NCBI GenBank assembly: GCA_022510685.1
Contig: JAFLTA010000030.1
Span: 1-34,313, forward strand
Length of the DNA stretch: 34,313 nt
From: Lachnospiraceae bacterium
Lineage (GTDB): Bacteria; Bacillota; Clostridia; Lachnospirales; Lachnospiraceae
Reading direction: 5' to 3'
The translations under genes and the position numbers were made by a program. Below are positions 1-8,593 of the stretch, piece by piece. The notes under the pieces were generated by a model. That model ran no database searches. It was given only the letters and a program-made list of their open reading frames with translations, and was not told the DNA's origin. The stretch's first letter is position 1. Every line of letters starts with the position of its first letter.

Positions 1-55
1 CCAATACATTATATAGTTTTTGCTACACCCCATAAGTAACAAAAATACCTTCTCC

Positions 56-98
56 AAAAGAGAAATCATGAAACTTCATGATTTCTCTTTTACTTTTT
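56..98. terminator. Bidirectional hairpin terminator upstream of cysS
   Basis: A perfect 17-bp stem (56-72 with 75-91) has a 2-nt loop and is followed on the + strand by a T-rich run. The left arm starts with four A, so it could also stop transcription arriving on the - strand. It separates cysS from whatever lies to the left. Confidence 0.75.
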
Positions 99-179
99 AC
101 TCTTGCATTAGATATTATTATCCTGTAAAGTAAGAAAGCGAAGATATTTCAAATTGTATTGTGGAGGAGAATCGATTTC

Positions 180-1592
180 ATGCGAACAGTAAATTTATAC
201 AATACACTGACTAAAAAAACGGAAGAATTTACGCCAAATGTGGAGGGAAAGGTAAACATGTATACCTGTGGACCCACGGTATATCATTTTGCCCACATCG
301 GAAATCTGCGCAGCTACATAATGGAAGATGTACTGGAAAAATATCTCCGTTATGCCGGTTATGATGTAAAGCGTGTCATGAATATCACAGATGTAGGTCA
401 TTTGGCAAGTGATGCAGACAGCGGTGAAGATAAAATGCTTACGGGTGCAAAGCGCGAGCACAAGACCGTGATGGAGATTGCAGAATTTTACCGCAAAGCT
501 TTTTTTGAAGATTGTGATAAACTGAATATTAAGACGCCGGATGTGATTGAACCTGCGACAAACTGTATTCCGGAGTTTATTCATATGATAGAGAAACTGA
601 TTGCCGACGAATACGCATATGTGGCAGGAGGCAATGTATATTTTGATACATCTAAACTGGAAGAATATTATGTTCTTTCTAACCAGAATGAAGAAGAACT
701 TATGGTGGGAGTTCGAGATGACGTTGAGGAGGACACAAATAAGCGCAGCAAGACAGATTTTGTGCTGTGGTTTACCAAATCCAAGTTTGACGATCAGGAA
801 TTGAAATGGGATAGTCCGTGGGGTGTGGGGTATCCGGGATGGCACATTGAGTGCTCCTGCATTAGCATGAAGCATTTGGGCGAATATTTGGACATTCATT
901 GTGGCGGCGTGGATAATATTTTTCCGCACCATACGAATGAGATTGCACAGAGTGAAGCTTACATAGGGCATAAATGGTGTAACTATTGGTTTCATGTGCA
1001 GCATCTGAATGATAAACGAGGCAAGATGAGTAAATCTGCAGGAGGATTTCTGACGGTATCCGCTTTGGAAGAGGAAGGATACAGTCCGTTAGTTTACAGG
1101 ATGTTCTGCCTGCAGTCCCATTACCGGAAACCTTTGGTCTTTAGCTATGAGGTATTAGATAATGTAAAAACTGCATATGAGAAACTGCAAAAAAAGGTAT
1201 CTTCTCTGGCAGAGGAGGGAGAGGTTGAGCAAGCGGTCTTGGAAAAGTATCAGGACCGGTTTGCAGAGGCGATGGGCAGCGACATGAATACTTCTCAGGC
1301 AATTACCGTGCTCTATGATGCGCTGAAAGAAGATACGAATGACGCGACAAAGCGTTCTATTGTTGTAGATTTTGAGCAGGTGCTCTCTTTGGGGCTTTTT
1401 GATAAGCCTGCTGATGGCTCAGACGATGTGGATGAAGAATTTACGGCATGGATAGAAGGAAAAATCGAAGAGCGAAAAGCGGCAAAGAAAGAGAAAGATT
1501 TTGCGAAGGCGGACGCTATCAGGCAGGAACTTCTGGACAAAGGGGTTGAAGTCAAAGACACCCGTGAGGGAACGGTTTGGAATCTGCTGTAG
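180..1592 (+). CDS. cysS: Cysteine--tRNA ligase
   Basis: Class I aminoacyl-tRNA synthetase that charges tRNA-Cys with cysteine in the cytoplasm. The 470-residue product matches the usual family length. Visible motifs are YTCGPTVY near residue 25 (zinc-ligand Cys), the HIGN form of the HIGH signature, WHIECS and HCGGVDNIFPHH (the remaining zinc ligands), and KMSKS near residue 285. The open frame extends upstream to a TTG at 159, but ATG 180 is chosen because GGAGGAG lies 9 nt before it and MRTVNLYNTL is a typical CysS N-terminus. It stands alone between two hairpin terminators and is probably monocistronic. The only upstream promoter-like pair (TTGCAT, 17 nt, TAAAGT) is weak. Identification is secure. 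Confidence 0.98.
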   Translation: MRTVNLYNTLTKKTEEFTPNVEGKVNMYTCGPTVYHFAHIGNLRSYIMEDVLEKYLRYAGYDVKRVMNITDVGHLASDADSGEDKMLTGAKREHKTVMEIAEFYRKAFFEDCDKLNIKTPDVIEPATNCIPEFIHMIEKLIADEYAYVAGGNVYFDTSKLEEYYVLSNQNEEELMVGVRDDVEEDTNKRSKTDFVLWFTKSKFDDQELKWDSPWGVGYPGWHIECSCISMKHLGEYLDIHCGGVDNIFPHHTNEIAQSEAYIGHKWCNYWFHVQHLNDKRGKMSKSAGGFLTVSALEEEGYSPLVYRMFCLQSHYRKPLVFSYEVLDNVKTAYEKLQKKVSSLAEEGEVEQAVLEKYQDRFAEAMGSDMNTSQAITVLYDALKEDTNDATKRSIVVDFEQVLSLGLFDKPADGSDDVDEEFTAWIEGKIEERKAAKKEKDFAKADAIRQELLDKGVEVKDTREGTVWNLL

Positions 1593-1699
1593 TCATTATG
1601 GATAGAAAAGCTCCTGCCGTGGACTGAACAGGATTTGAGCGGGTACCGTTATGCCAATCTATAAATGGTATAAAATTGTATGATATGTTAAAACTAAAT

Positions 1700-1732
1700 A
1701 AAACGTCCGGTCGGCTTCCGGCTGGACGTTTT
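1700..1732 (+). terminator. Rho-independent terminator after cysS
   Basis: AAAACGTCC (1700-1708) pairs with GGACGTTTT (1724-1732), with six more inner pairs including two G-U. The 3' arm supplies the T run. It lies about 110 nt after the cysS stop. Confidence 0.85.
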
Positions 1733-1832
1733 CATGCTTTATTAGGAAACTTTTTATTTTCTGTAAAGCATGAAACTTGTTCCTGTAAATGAATGAACCG
1801 AAATGGTTTGTGCTGCCATAGGGGGCGGTGGA

Positions 1833-2834
1833 ATGGAGAGGAAGATGACGAAAAAATGGCTGATATTCTGCCTGACGGTCTGTCTGATTATGCCGTTAGT
1901 GGCAGGATGTGGAGAGATTGTCACGAGAAAAGATGACGGTAAGATACATGTGGTAACTACATTGTTTCCTTATTATGACTTCGTAAAACAAATCGGAGGA
2001 GACAGGGTTGATGTGCAGCTGATTGTCCCTGCGGGAATGGACACGCATTCCTTTGAGCCTACGGCAAAGGATATGGTTGCGATTGGAGAAGCGGATTTGT
2101 TCTTATATAATGGTGGCACCATGGAAAGCTGGGTGCCCAAAGTATTGGAGGCGGCAGAGGGGAAAAATGTCAAAACGCTGAAAATGATGGATTATGTAGA
2201 AGTTGTCGCGGAAGAAACCGTAGAGGGGATGCAGGAGGAAGACGGAGATAACCGGGGCGGTCTGAATCATAATGACGATGCGGGAGAGCAGGAAGGGGAG
2301 GATGAGGAGCCGGATGAACACATTTGGACATCCCCTTTAAATTGTGTGAAACTGGTGGAACAAATCAATCGGACGCTCCAGGAGCTGGATCCGGACAACA
2401 GAGGCACTTACCAGCGGAATACAACTGCTTATCAGGAGGAACTTAAAAATCTGGATATGGAAATTCGTAAAATAGTTGCGAGTGGGAAACGAAAGGAACT
2501 GGTTTTCGGAGACAGGTTTCCGCTGCGTTATTTTACGGACACGTATGGTTTGACGTATCGGGCAGCATTTCCGGGTTGCAGCAGCGATATGGAGCCCAGT
2601 GCGGAAACGATTGCCTATCTGATAGATCGTGTAGAGAAAAATCATATACCTGTTGTTCTGAAAGTGGAAATGAGCAGCTCCAAGGTGTCGGAAACAATTT
2701 CAGAATCCACAGAGGCAGAGGTGATGACATTTTCCTCCTGCCATACAGTAACCAGGCAACAGTTCGATGATGGCGTTACATATCTTTCCCTCATGGAGGA
2801 AAATGTGGGAGTATTAAAAAACTGCCTGAATTGA
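1833..2834 (+). CDS. Metal (Zn/Mn-type) ABC transporter substrate-binding lipoprotein
   Basis: Cluster A-I substrate-binding protein of the ZnuA/AdcA/PsaA superfamily, expected to bind a divalent metal outside the membrane and deliver it to an ABC permease. A signal peptide ends in a lipobox (LVAGC). Metal-site candidates are His in MDTHSFEP and His in DEHIWTSP, followed by the Tyr-Gly-Leu region. Between them is an acidic low-complexity loop (about residues 145-180) like the metal-collecting loops of ZnuA proteins. The usual third His (HDAFGYF-type motif) is replaced by GDRFPLRYF, so the site differs from classical ZnuA. No permease or ATPase gene is adjacent, so it is an orphan. Start alternatives are ATG 1803, 1833 and 1845. 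The last is closest to the hydrophobic core, while 1833 has a G-rich site 7 nt upstream. The symbol is left empty because metal specificity is unknown. Confidence 0.85.
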   Translation: MERKMTKKWLIFCLTVCLIMPLVAGCGEIVTRKDDGKIHVVTTLFPYYDFVKQIGGDRVDVQLIVPAGMDTHSFEPTAKDMVAIGEADLFLYNGGTMESWVPKVLEAAEGKNVKTLKMMDYVEVVAEETVEGMQEEDGDNRGGLNHNDDAGEQEGEDEEPDEHIWTSPLNCVKLVEQINRTLQELDPDNRGTYQRNTTAYQEELKNLDMEIRKIVASGKRKELVFGDRFPLRYFTDTYGLTYRAAFPGCSSDMEPSAETIAYLIDRVEKNHIPVVLKVEMSSSKVSETISESTEAEVMTFSSCHTVTRQQFDDGVTYLSLMEENVGVLKNCLN

Positions 2835-2857
2835 AATTTTTATTTATGTATCAGAAA

Positions 2858-2886
2858 GCCCGGAAATGATCCGGGCATTTTCTTTT
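2858..2886 (+). terminator. Rho-independent terminator after the metal-binding lipoprotein
   Basis: Stem GCCCGGA (2858-2864) pairs with TCCGGGC (2870-2876), has a 5-nt loop and is followed by ATTTTCTTTTT. Confidence 0.88.
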
Positions 2887-3023
2887 TAAAATTCAGAGGC
2901 GGTTTTTGGAGAATATCCGGTAATTAATTATCAGAGAGAGTTTAGAGCGCGCAACTCTCAGCATCCTGACAAAGTTGAATTATGAAAATGTATGCGAATA
3001 CGACACAGAATGGAGTACACAAA

Positions 3024-3587
3024 ATGGAAATGCGGGAAGAAGATTTGGTGGAAGCGTTGCAAAATGCACCCCAGGAGGGAATACGGTACCTGACCGAAAT
3101 GTACGGTGGTTTGGTTTATGCTATCACATGGAGGCGTTTGCAGGGAAGACTGCCCAGAGAAGATATTGAGGAATGCGTCAGTGATATTTTTTTTGAACTA
3201 TATCGCTGTAGGGAGCGCATTGATTTAGAGCGCGGCACCTTAAAAGCATTTCTTCTCACCATTGCGGAGCGGCAGGCTATAAAATACTATGAGCGTAGAA
3301 CAGACAAATTTGACAAGGTGTCGTTGCAGGAGCAAATGGAGATGGGGCTTGAGGTTGCGGGGGAGACAGATGTAGAACAAGAGACCATTCAGCAGGAGGA
3401 AAGTGCCAGACTGTACGCTGCGATTCAATCTTTGGGAGAGCCGACCGGCAGCATCGTAATCCAAAAATATTATTATGGTATGACGGCAAAGGAAATCGGA
3501 CAGAATTTGGGATTAAGCAAAAATGCCGTGGAGAAACGATTGAAGCGTGGTCTCATCAAATTGAAGTCCTTATTAGGAAGTCGGTGA
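3024..3587 (+). CDS. RNA polymerase sigma factor, sigma-70 family (ECF-like)
   Basis: Small sigma factor of about 187 residues that should direct RNA polymerase to a special promoter set. The N-terminal half holds region 2 (LVYAITWRR, then REDIEECVSDIFFELYR and the AFLLTIAERQAIKYYERR core-binding and -10 helices). The C-terminal part is region 4 with helix-turn-helix MTAKEIGQNLGLSKNAVEKRLKRG. The frame is open to ATG 2982 and 2988, but neither has a ribosome site. ATG 3024 is preceded by TGGAG at 8 nt and gives a normal family N-terminus, though the start stays uncertain. The upstream gap holds a 7-bp inverted repeat (2936-2942 with 2953-2959). The next gene, 45 nt downstream, encodes a single-pass membrane protein fitting an anti-sigma partner. 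Confidence 0.88.
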   Translation: MEMREEDLVEALQNAPQEGIRYLTEMYGGLVYAITWRRLQGRLPREDIEECVSDIFFELYRCRERIDLERGTLKAFLLTIAERQAIKYYERRTDKFDKVSLQEQMEMGLEVAGETDVEQETIQQEESARLYAAIQSLGEPTGSIVIQKYYYGMTAKEIGQNLGLSKNAVEKRLKRGLIKLKSLLGSR

Positions 3588-3632
3588 GTATTGCAGTACA
3601 ACAATGAAAAACAGTATATGGGAGGAAAAGCC

Positions 3633-4508
3633 ATGAAAATAAAAATGAAGCCCAGAGCAAAACAGAATGAGGACCAGTGGATTGGAGAGCTTTTAGACCA
3701 GGTGGATGAAGAAAAATTATTAGAGATGAGTGCCATACATTCGGATATTCCCCTGCCTGTTCCCAATCAGGAAAAATTGGCGCAGTCGGTCATTGACAAA
3801 GCGGATTTGGCTGATGAAAAGGAATTGGAGAGGCGCAGAGCATTTGAAAAAGCATATCGCAGAAAGCAATTTATACGCGGTTGTATTGGCGTGGGTTGTG
3901 TAGCGGTGGTGTTGGCGGTTTTGGCATTGTGCGGTGTCTTTGACAATGTGTTGTTGAAAAAATATTCATATCAACTGGAGGCGGCAGTGGTTGCAGGAGG
4001 AGTTCCGGCAGAAACAAGCCCACAGTTTGAAGCGGGAGATGTTCTCAGACAGAGCGGCTTCAATCATGAAGATACGCCAAAGGATGTTACCGATAAATCC
4101 AAACCGGCAGTGAATATGGATGCACTGGACAACACGGTGTATGATGCGGCAGCACAGTATTGCGAGAAAAACCATTATGCGGTAGACGAGTGTGAAATCC
4201 TGCGAAGCTGGTATCACACAAAAAACGGAAAGACCGTAGTTATGTGTGAAATGGCAACAACATTTATGAGACTGGATGAGGGGAGTGTCGGACAGGGACT
4301 TACTTCGACAGAGTCGGACTGGCATACGATAGAGCCCTATTTACACATGGATTTGAGTCAACTGCTATTGCAGCAAAATCTGAATCCGGACACTGGGGTA
4401 ACAGATTCTACCGGTGGGGAGACGGCATCATCGCAGCAAAAACAGAATGTATCGGAAAAACAAGGGATAGCCATCTTTTTGTTATCCGTAGATGTAAACC
4501 CCTCTTGA
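3633..4508 (+). CDS. Single-pass membrane protein, probable anti-sigma factor
   Basis: A 291-residue protein with a basic N-terminus, a charged cytoplasmic part of about 85 residues (WIGELLDQVDEEKLLEMS), one strong membrane helix (CIGVGCVAVVLAVLALCGVF) and an outside domain of about 180 residues. Gene order after a sigma factor and this topology are those of membrane anti-sigma factors. I see no recognised zinc-binding anti-sigma motif, so the assignment rests on context. ATG 3633 is chosen over the more upstream frame start at 3591 because GGGAGG lies 7-8 nt before it. The outside part ends in a Ser/Thr/Gln-rich stretch (STGGETASSQQKQ). A strong terminator follows, so sigma and anti-sigma genes form a two-gene operon. 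Confidence 0.6.
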   Translation: MKIKMKPRAKQNEDQWIGELLDQVDEEKLLEMSAIHSDIPLPVPNQEKLAQSVIDKADLADEKELERRRAFEKAYRRKQFIRGCIGVGCVAVVLAVLALCGVFDNVLLKKYSYQLEAAVVAGGVPAETSPQFEAGDVLRQSGFNHEDTPKDVTDKSKPAVNMDALDNTVYDAAAQYCEKNHYAVDECEILRSWYHTKNGKTVVMCEMATTFMRLDEGSVGQGLTSTESDWHTIEPYLHMDLSQLLLQQNLNPDTGVTDSTGGETASSQQKQNVSEKQGIAIFLLSVDVNPS

Positions 4509-4559
4509 CAGAATAAATCAAACGTGACAAAATATAAATCCAGCACGTTTGAGAAAATC

Positions 4560-4605
4560 AGAAAGCAAATATTTCCGAATATGCTGAAATATTTGCTTTC
4601 TTTTT
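4560..4605 (+). terminator. Strong terminator of the sigma/anti-sigma operon
   Basis: A perfect 16-bp stem (4560-4575 with 4586-4601) with a 10-nt loop runs into TTTTT. A weaker 9-bp inverted repeat (TCAAACGTG 4518-4526 with CACGTTTGA 4544-4552) lies just upstream. Its role is unclear. Confidence 0.9.
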
Positions 4606-4729
4606 GTTACAAAATTAAAAGGGGATTTTACTCCTTAATCATCATTTATAACTAATTTATTTGTGTCTATGCACTGCCGGATACAAATATAAAAATATGC
4701 AAGGGGTGGTGCAGAAACGAGGTGGAAAA

Positions 4730-6787
4730 ATGAGAGCAACAAAGAAGTTTGGTTTTCGAATCGGGATGTTGATGACACTCGCTATGATACTGGCGATAAG
4801 CGGTGTTTCGGCAAAAACACAGGCGGCAACCCATACCGCCAGCGCAACAACAGACCGTAAAAACGGTACTTGTGTGTATACCGTACAAGGGATAGATTTG
4901 GAGACGGAAACGGAAATGACCATGGAGGTAAAGCGTTCCGATAACCAGAAAACTGCCTTGACAAAAAAGATTGAATTGAATGCGGAAAATTGTGCGAATG
5001 GTCTTTATAGTGGTGTAGTTACACTGCAGGATTTGAATTATGATTGTACCAGTTATTCCATTCACGTTACTATCGGTGGGGATGCTATAAAAGCAGGAGT
5101 CTGTGATTTTTCCATTCACCAAAGTAAAATTCGCATGAGTATCAGTGGTGGCAATGCAGATGCTGTCAGAGCATTTCAGCTGGTTTCCGGCGAGCCGTCA
5201 GGGGGAGTGCTGGTTCCGGGCAGCGGCAATCAGGTTTCTTTGATGGTGTGGCAGAAGGGTAAGGCAGAGAGTACGGCAAAAGTTTTAGGAGCTGCAAAAG
5301 AGATTCAGGGCAGTTCTTTGACATGGTCGGAGAATATCACACCGGCAGGTAAGGCGTATGGAACCTGGTATGCAAAATTTGTGCTAAAGAATACGAATGG
5401 GAAAATAACCAAAACTCTCGCACAGTCCCAATACAATGTTGAGCCTGTGGCAGGAAGTTTTAAGACTAAAAAGACTACTTCTCTGGAAAAGAAAAAGGCG
5501 TTTAAGATCGTGCTTGGCGGATTGAAAAATATTTATGGTGTAAGTAAAGTTTCATTCCAGATATATAACAGCAAAGGGAAGAAAATACATACAATTTCTG
5601 CTTCAAAAAGCGGAAGTAATTATGTGGCAACAGTCAAATTAAAAAATTTAAAATATAGTTTGGAAAAATATACGGTTAAGGCACAGCTCACAGATAGCGC
5701 AAAACACATCAGAACACTAACACAGACTACGAGTGCAGATGAGCGTGTGGTTGGTGGTGCATTTGATATTAATGTCAAAACGGATGCCACTTCTGCATTT
5801 AAACTGACAGGTGCATACATTCCGGGCAATATTAAAAAAGTTACTTTTGTTGTGTATGATGAAAATAACAAGAAGCAGGGTACTTATAAGGCAAAGGCGT
5901 CATCCGACAAGAAGAAATTCAAGGCACAAGTTAAGAGCGAAAGCACCGGAAAGTTTACTGCCTATGCCTATGGCTATACGACATGGGGAAAAAAGGTGCT
6001 TTTGACCAAAAAGACATATAAGATTTACAAAAAGAATTTGGGCAAGCAAGGTTGGTATTACGAAAAATATGCAGGAAAAACCTATAAGTTTTATTATGTC
6101 AACAACGAAAAACAGACAGACCTTACAAAAATATTGAATTTGAAAAAGGGAAAAGGGAAATATTATATTGAGGTAAATCGTGCAGCATGTGTGGTCAATA
6201 TCTACTTGTATGATGAGAAAACAGGCAAATACGACATTCCAGTACGCGCCTTCACTGTGTGTGTGGGACTGGACGTATCCACTGTTGCCGGGGCAGGCGG
6301 ATTAAATCCGAAATCTTACTACACGCCGATAGGAAATTATTCGGTGTGCTCTAATGGGCAGGCTGTGCGTTATCCGCTTAAGCCGATGCATGAGCCGGAC
6401 GGAAGTGTTATCTATGCCAGATGGGCAGTACACATTGTGGGTAATGTATATTTCCATTCTATTGCGGTTCCTCAGCAGTCTCATTACGCACTGAGTTCAA
6501 CTAAATTTAACCGTTTAGGTTCACCGGCTTCTGCAGGATGTATCCGTATGGCGGTGGCAGACGCAAAGTGGTTGTATGACTATATTCCTACGGGAACCAA
6601 AGTGAAAATTGTGAAAGGTAACACGAAAAAACCGGGACCATTGGGCAAGATGAAGATGATCAAGAGTTATGGTGTCAACTATGACCCTACAGACCCGGGC
6701 GTGCCGGATTCCCGGAAAAAGAAAGATTACAAGGCGAAAAGAATTAGTGGATATATCACTAAGAACGGTAAAAAAGTCGGATTTTAA
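4730..6787 (+). CDS. Secreted L,D-transpeptidase (YkuD domain) with long repeat-like N-terminal region
   Basis: Predicted to be exported and to act on peptidoglycan, forming 3-3 cross-links or attaching proteins. A signal peptide (about residues 1-32, ending SAKTQA) is followed by roughly 430 residues of Lys/Thr-rich beta-type segments, at least three of them similar in pattern (VSFQIYNSKGKK, VTFVVYDENNKK). The YkuD catalytic domain covers about residues 470-645 (EVNRAACVVNIYLYD onward). The catalytic Cys is C604 in SPASAGCIRM and the upstream His is H576 in VYFHSIAV. The usual SHGC reads SAGC, so one motif His is Ala. ATG 4730 has GAGGTGG before it. SppA follows after 15 nt with its own GGAGG, so the two are probably cotranscribed. 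Confidence 0.88.
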   Translation: MRATKKFGFRIGMLMTLAMILAISGVSAKTQAATHTASATTDRKNGTCVYTVQGIDLETETEMTMEVKRSDNQKTALTKKIELNAENCANGLYSGVVTLQDLNYDCTSYSIHVTIGGDAIKAGVCDFSIHQSKIRMSISGGNADAVRAFQLVSGEPSGGVLVPGSGNQVSLMVWQKGKAESTAKVLGAAKEIQGSSLTWSENITPAGKAYGTWYAKFVLKNTNGKITKTLAQSQYNVEPVAGSFKTKKTTSLEKKKAFKIVLGGLKNIYGVSKVSFQIYNSKGKKIHTISASKSGSNYVATVKLKNLKYSLEKYTVKAQLTDSAKHIRTLTQTTSADERVVGGAFDINVKTDATSAFKLTGAYIPGNIKKVTFVVYDENNKKQGTYKAKASSDKKKFKAQVKSESTGKFTAYAYGYTTWGKKVLLTKKTYKIYKKNLGKQGWYYEKYAGKTYKFYYVNNEKQTDLTKILNLKKGKGKYYIEVNRAACVVNIYLYDEKTGKYDIPVRAFTVCVGLDVSTVAGAGGLNPKSYYTPIGNYSVCSNGQAVRYPLKPMHEPDGSVIYARWAVHIVGNVYFHSIAVPQQSHYALSSTKFNRLGSPASAGCIRMAVADAKWLYDYIPTGTKVKIVKGNTKKPGPLGKMKMIKSYGVNYDPTDPGVPDSRKKKDYKAKRISGYITKNGKKVGF

Positions 6788-6802
6788 TGGAGGACAGTTA
6801 CA

Positions 6803-7801
6803 ATGAAGACAAAACAGATTGTAGGAATTCTTATTACAGGCGCTGTAATCATTGTTGTGGGAGTGTCTGGAGTAGTTTCCAATGTTGTGAAAAATAAAAT
6901 GACAACACAACGTACTGACAATATGGTGAATAGTCTCGTGTCCGGAAAAAGCGTTACTCTTCCTAAAAAAGATTTCGTAGGTGTGATTAACATTGTGGGA
7001 GAAATAAAGCCCAGTGATAATGATATATGGGGTTCTGATGGGAAGTATGACCATGATTTGTATATGAAATATATCGATCAGATGAAAGAAGACACATTTA
7101 ATAAAGGCATTCTTTTGTATGTGGATAGTCCGGGTGGGACCGTATATGAGAGTGATGAATTATATTTAAAGCTGATGGAATACAAAGAGCAAACCGGGCG
7201 TCCGATATGGGCATATTTTGCCACGCAGGCGTGCTCGGGAGGGTATTATATATCCATGGCATCGGATAAAATTTATGCGAACCGTAACTGCTGGACCGGT
7301 TCCATTGGCGTCATCATTTCTCTGGCAAATTATAAAGGATTGTATGATAAGCTGGGAATCAAAGAAATTGATATTACCAGTGGTCCGAATAAAGCGATGG
7401 GTTCCGGTGGTCTCGACATGACGCAGGAGCAGAGAGATATTTTACAGAGTCTCGTGGATGAAGCTTATGACCAGTTTGTAGGGATAGTCAGCACCGGCAG
7501 AGGTATGGATGAAAAAAAGGTGCGTAATCTGGCAGATGGTCGCATTTATTCTGCACTGCAGGCAAAAGATAATGCTCTTGTCGACGAGATTGGCTCTTAT
7601 GAGGAAGAAAAAAAGATATTTTTACAGGAAAACGGTTTAAACAGCGATACCCAGTTTTTTACTCCGGACACCGGCGTTGGTTCATTTATGAGCAGTTTGT
7701 TTGGTGCAGCGGACAAAGTAAAAACCAAATCGGAAGCAGAAGTGGTCAAGGAAATTATAGATAGTGAAGGAAAAGGGGTGCTGAAATATTATGCAGAATA
7801 A
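6803..7801 (+). CDS. sppA: Signal peptide peptidase SppA, S49 family
   Basis: Membrane serine peptidase that degrades cleaved signal peptides and other membrane fragments. One N-terminal helix (IVGILITGAVIIVVGVSGVV) anchors a single S49 domain, the short Gram-positive form at 332 residues. The catalytic Ser is in TQACSGGYYISMASD. The general-base Lys is in ITSGPNKAMGSGG, the position where the family has SGKYK-type motifs. The domain opens with GVINIVGEI and has the oxyanion region YVDSPGGTV. GGAGG lies 8-9 nt before ATG. The last 11 bases overlap the next gene, implying coupled translation with the RDD protein. Confidence 0.93.
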   Translation: MKTKQIVGILITGAVIIVVGVSGVVSNVVKNKMTTQRTDNMVNSLVSGKSVTLPKKDFVGVINIVGEIKPSDNDIWGSDGKYDHDLYMKYIDQMKEDTFNKGILLYVDSPGGTVYESDELYLKLMEYKEQTGRPIWAYFATQACSGGYYISMASDKIYANRNCWTGSIGVIISLANYKGLYDKLGIKEIDITSGPNKAMGSGGLDMTQEQRDILQSLVDEAYDQFVGIVSTGRGMDEKKVRNLADGRIYSALQAKDNALVDEIGSYEEEKKIFLQENGLNSDTQFFTPDTGVGSFMSSLFGAADKVKTKSEAEVVKEIIDSEGKGVLKYYAE

Positions 7802-8420
7802 CACGGATAGTCAGGTGTATGCCGGTTTTTTTGTCCGTCTGGCAGCGTATATAATGGACTGGCTGATTGTGGGAACGATTCTGCTGGCGATTAAAATTCC
7901 TCTTTGGGTGACTACCATGGCAGTTCCGGATAATTTTATGGTGAGAGATTTTATCTTTCAATATTCCGTTAAAGACATTTTGTTGTATTTGTTGGGAGTT
8001 GCATATTTTGTCATATTAACATATTTTTCGGGAGCTACTTTGGGGAAACGTGCCATGCGCCTTCGGGTAATCAGCAGCGAGGATAGAAAACCTACTTTTT
8101 TTGAGGTGGCATACCGGGAATCGGTGGGACGATTTTTGTCCGAACTAATTATATTTATAGGATATTTGATGATTGGACCGGATAGTAAAAAGAGAGCGTT
8201 ACATGATCGTCTGGCAGACACCAGAGTTGTGTATTACCATGTAAAAGAAGTAACCGTGCCGGCGGAGATACGCTATCGGCAAAGTGCTCCGGTGTATGTG
8301 CCCGGACCACAGTACAGACAGAATGTGATGCCGCAAAATCCGGAACCACCAGTGGAAACGACGGTTGCGCCCGAGGAAAATCTGGTGGAAGATTCCTCTT
8401 TTTTCAATGAAAATTTATAG
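7791..8420 (+). CDS. RDD-family membrane protein
   Basis: A 209-residue multi-pass protein with the RDD pattern: Arg-Asp in FFVRLAAYIMDWLIVG, then the TLGKRAMRLRVIS loop, then HDRLADTRVVY. Three to four membrane helices lie in the first 130 residues, followed by a Pro/Gln-rich cytoplasmic tail (VPGPQYRQNVMPQNPEPP). RDD proteins are poorly understood and some are linked to ion transport. Its start lies inside sppA and no close ribosome site is seen (AAGGGG is 12 nt away), which suggests translational coupling. A role with SppA in membrane upkeep is inference. Confidence 0.82.
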   Translation: MQNNTDSQVYAGFFVRLAAYIMDWLIVGTILLAIKIPLWVTTMAVPDNFMVRDFIFQYSVKDILLYLLGVAYFVILTYFSGATLGKRAMRLRVISSEDRKPTFFEVAYRESVGRFLSELIIFIGYLMIGPDSKKRALHDRLADTRVVYYHVKEVTVPAEIRYRQSAPVYVPGPQYRQNVMPQNPEPPVETTVAPEENLVEDSSFFNENL

Positions 8421-8465
8421 TATAAAATAAATTTTTACGGTGAACAATAATAGCAGATGAAATCG

Positions 8466-8498
8466 CAGACATTCCGATGGAATCGGGATGTCTGTTTT
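8466..8498 (+). terminator. Rho-independent terminator after the sppA-RDD pair
   Basis: A 13-bp stem (8466-8478 with 8482-8494, one G-U) has loop GGA and is followed by TTTT. Confidence 0.85.
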
Positions 8499-8593
8499 CC
8501 GTTTGAAATGTTTTAGAGCTATCAGGCTAAACGGGCATTTCGCAGGAGAAGAAATAACAAGCGCAGAAATTTTTGTGCAGAATGGAGGCTATT

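Noticed and set aside
195..1004. Long - strand frame opposite cysS
   Set aside because: It lies wholly within a secure cysS gene and shows no family motif or ribosome site. Antisense shadow.
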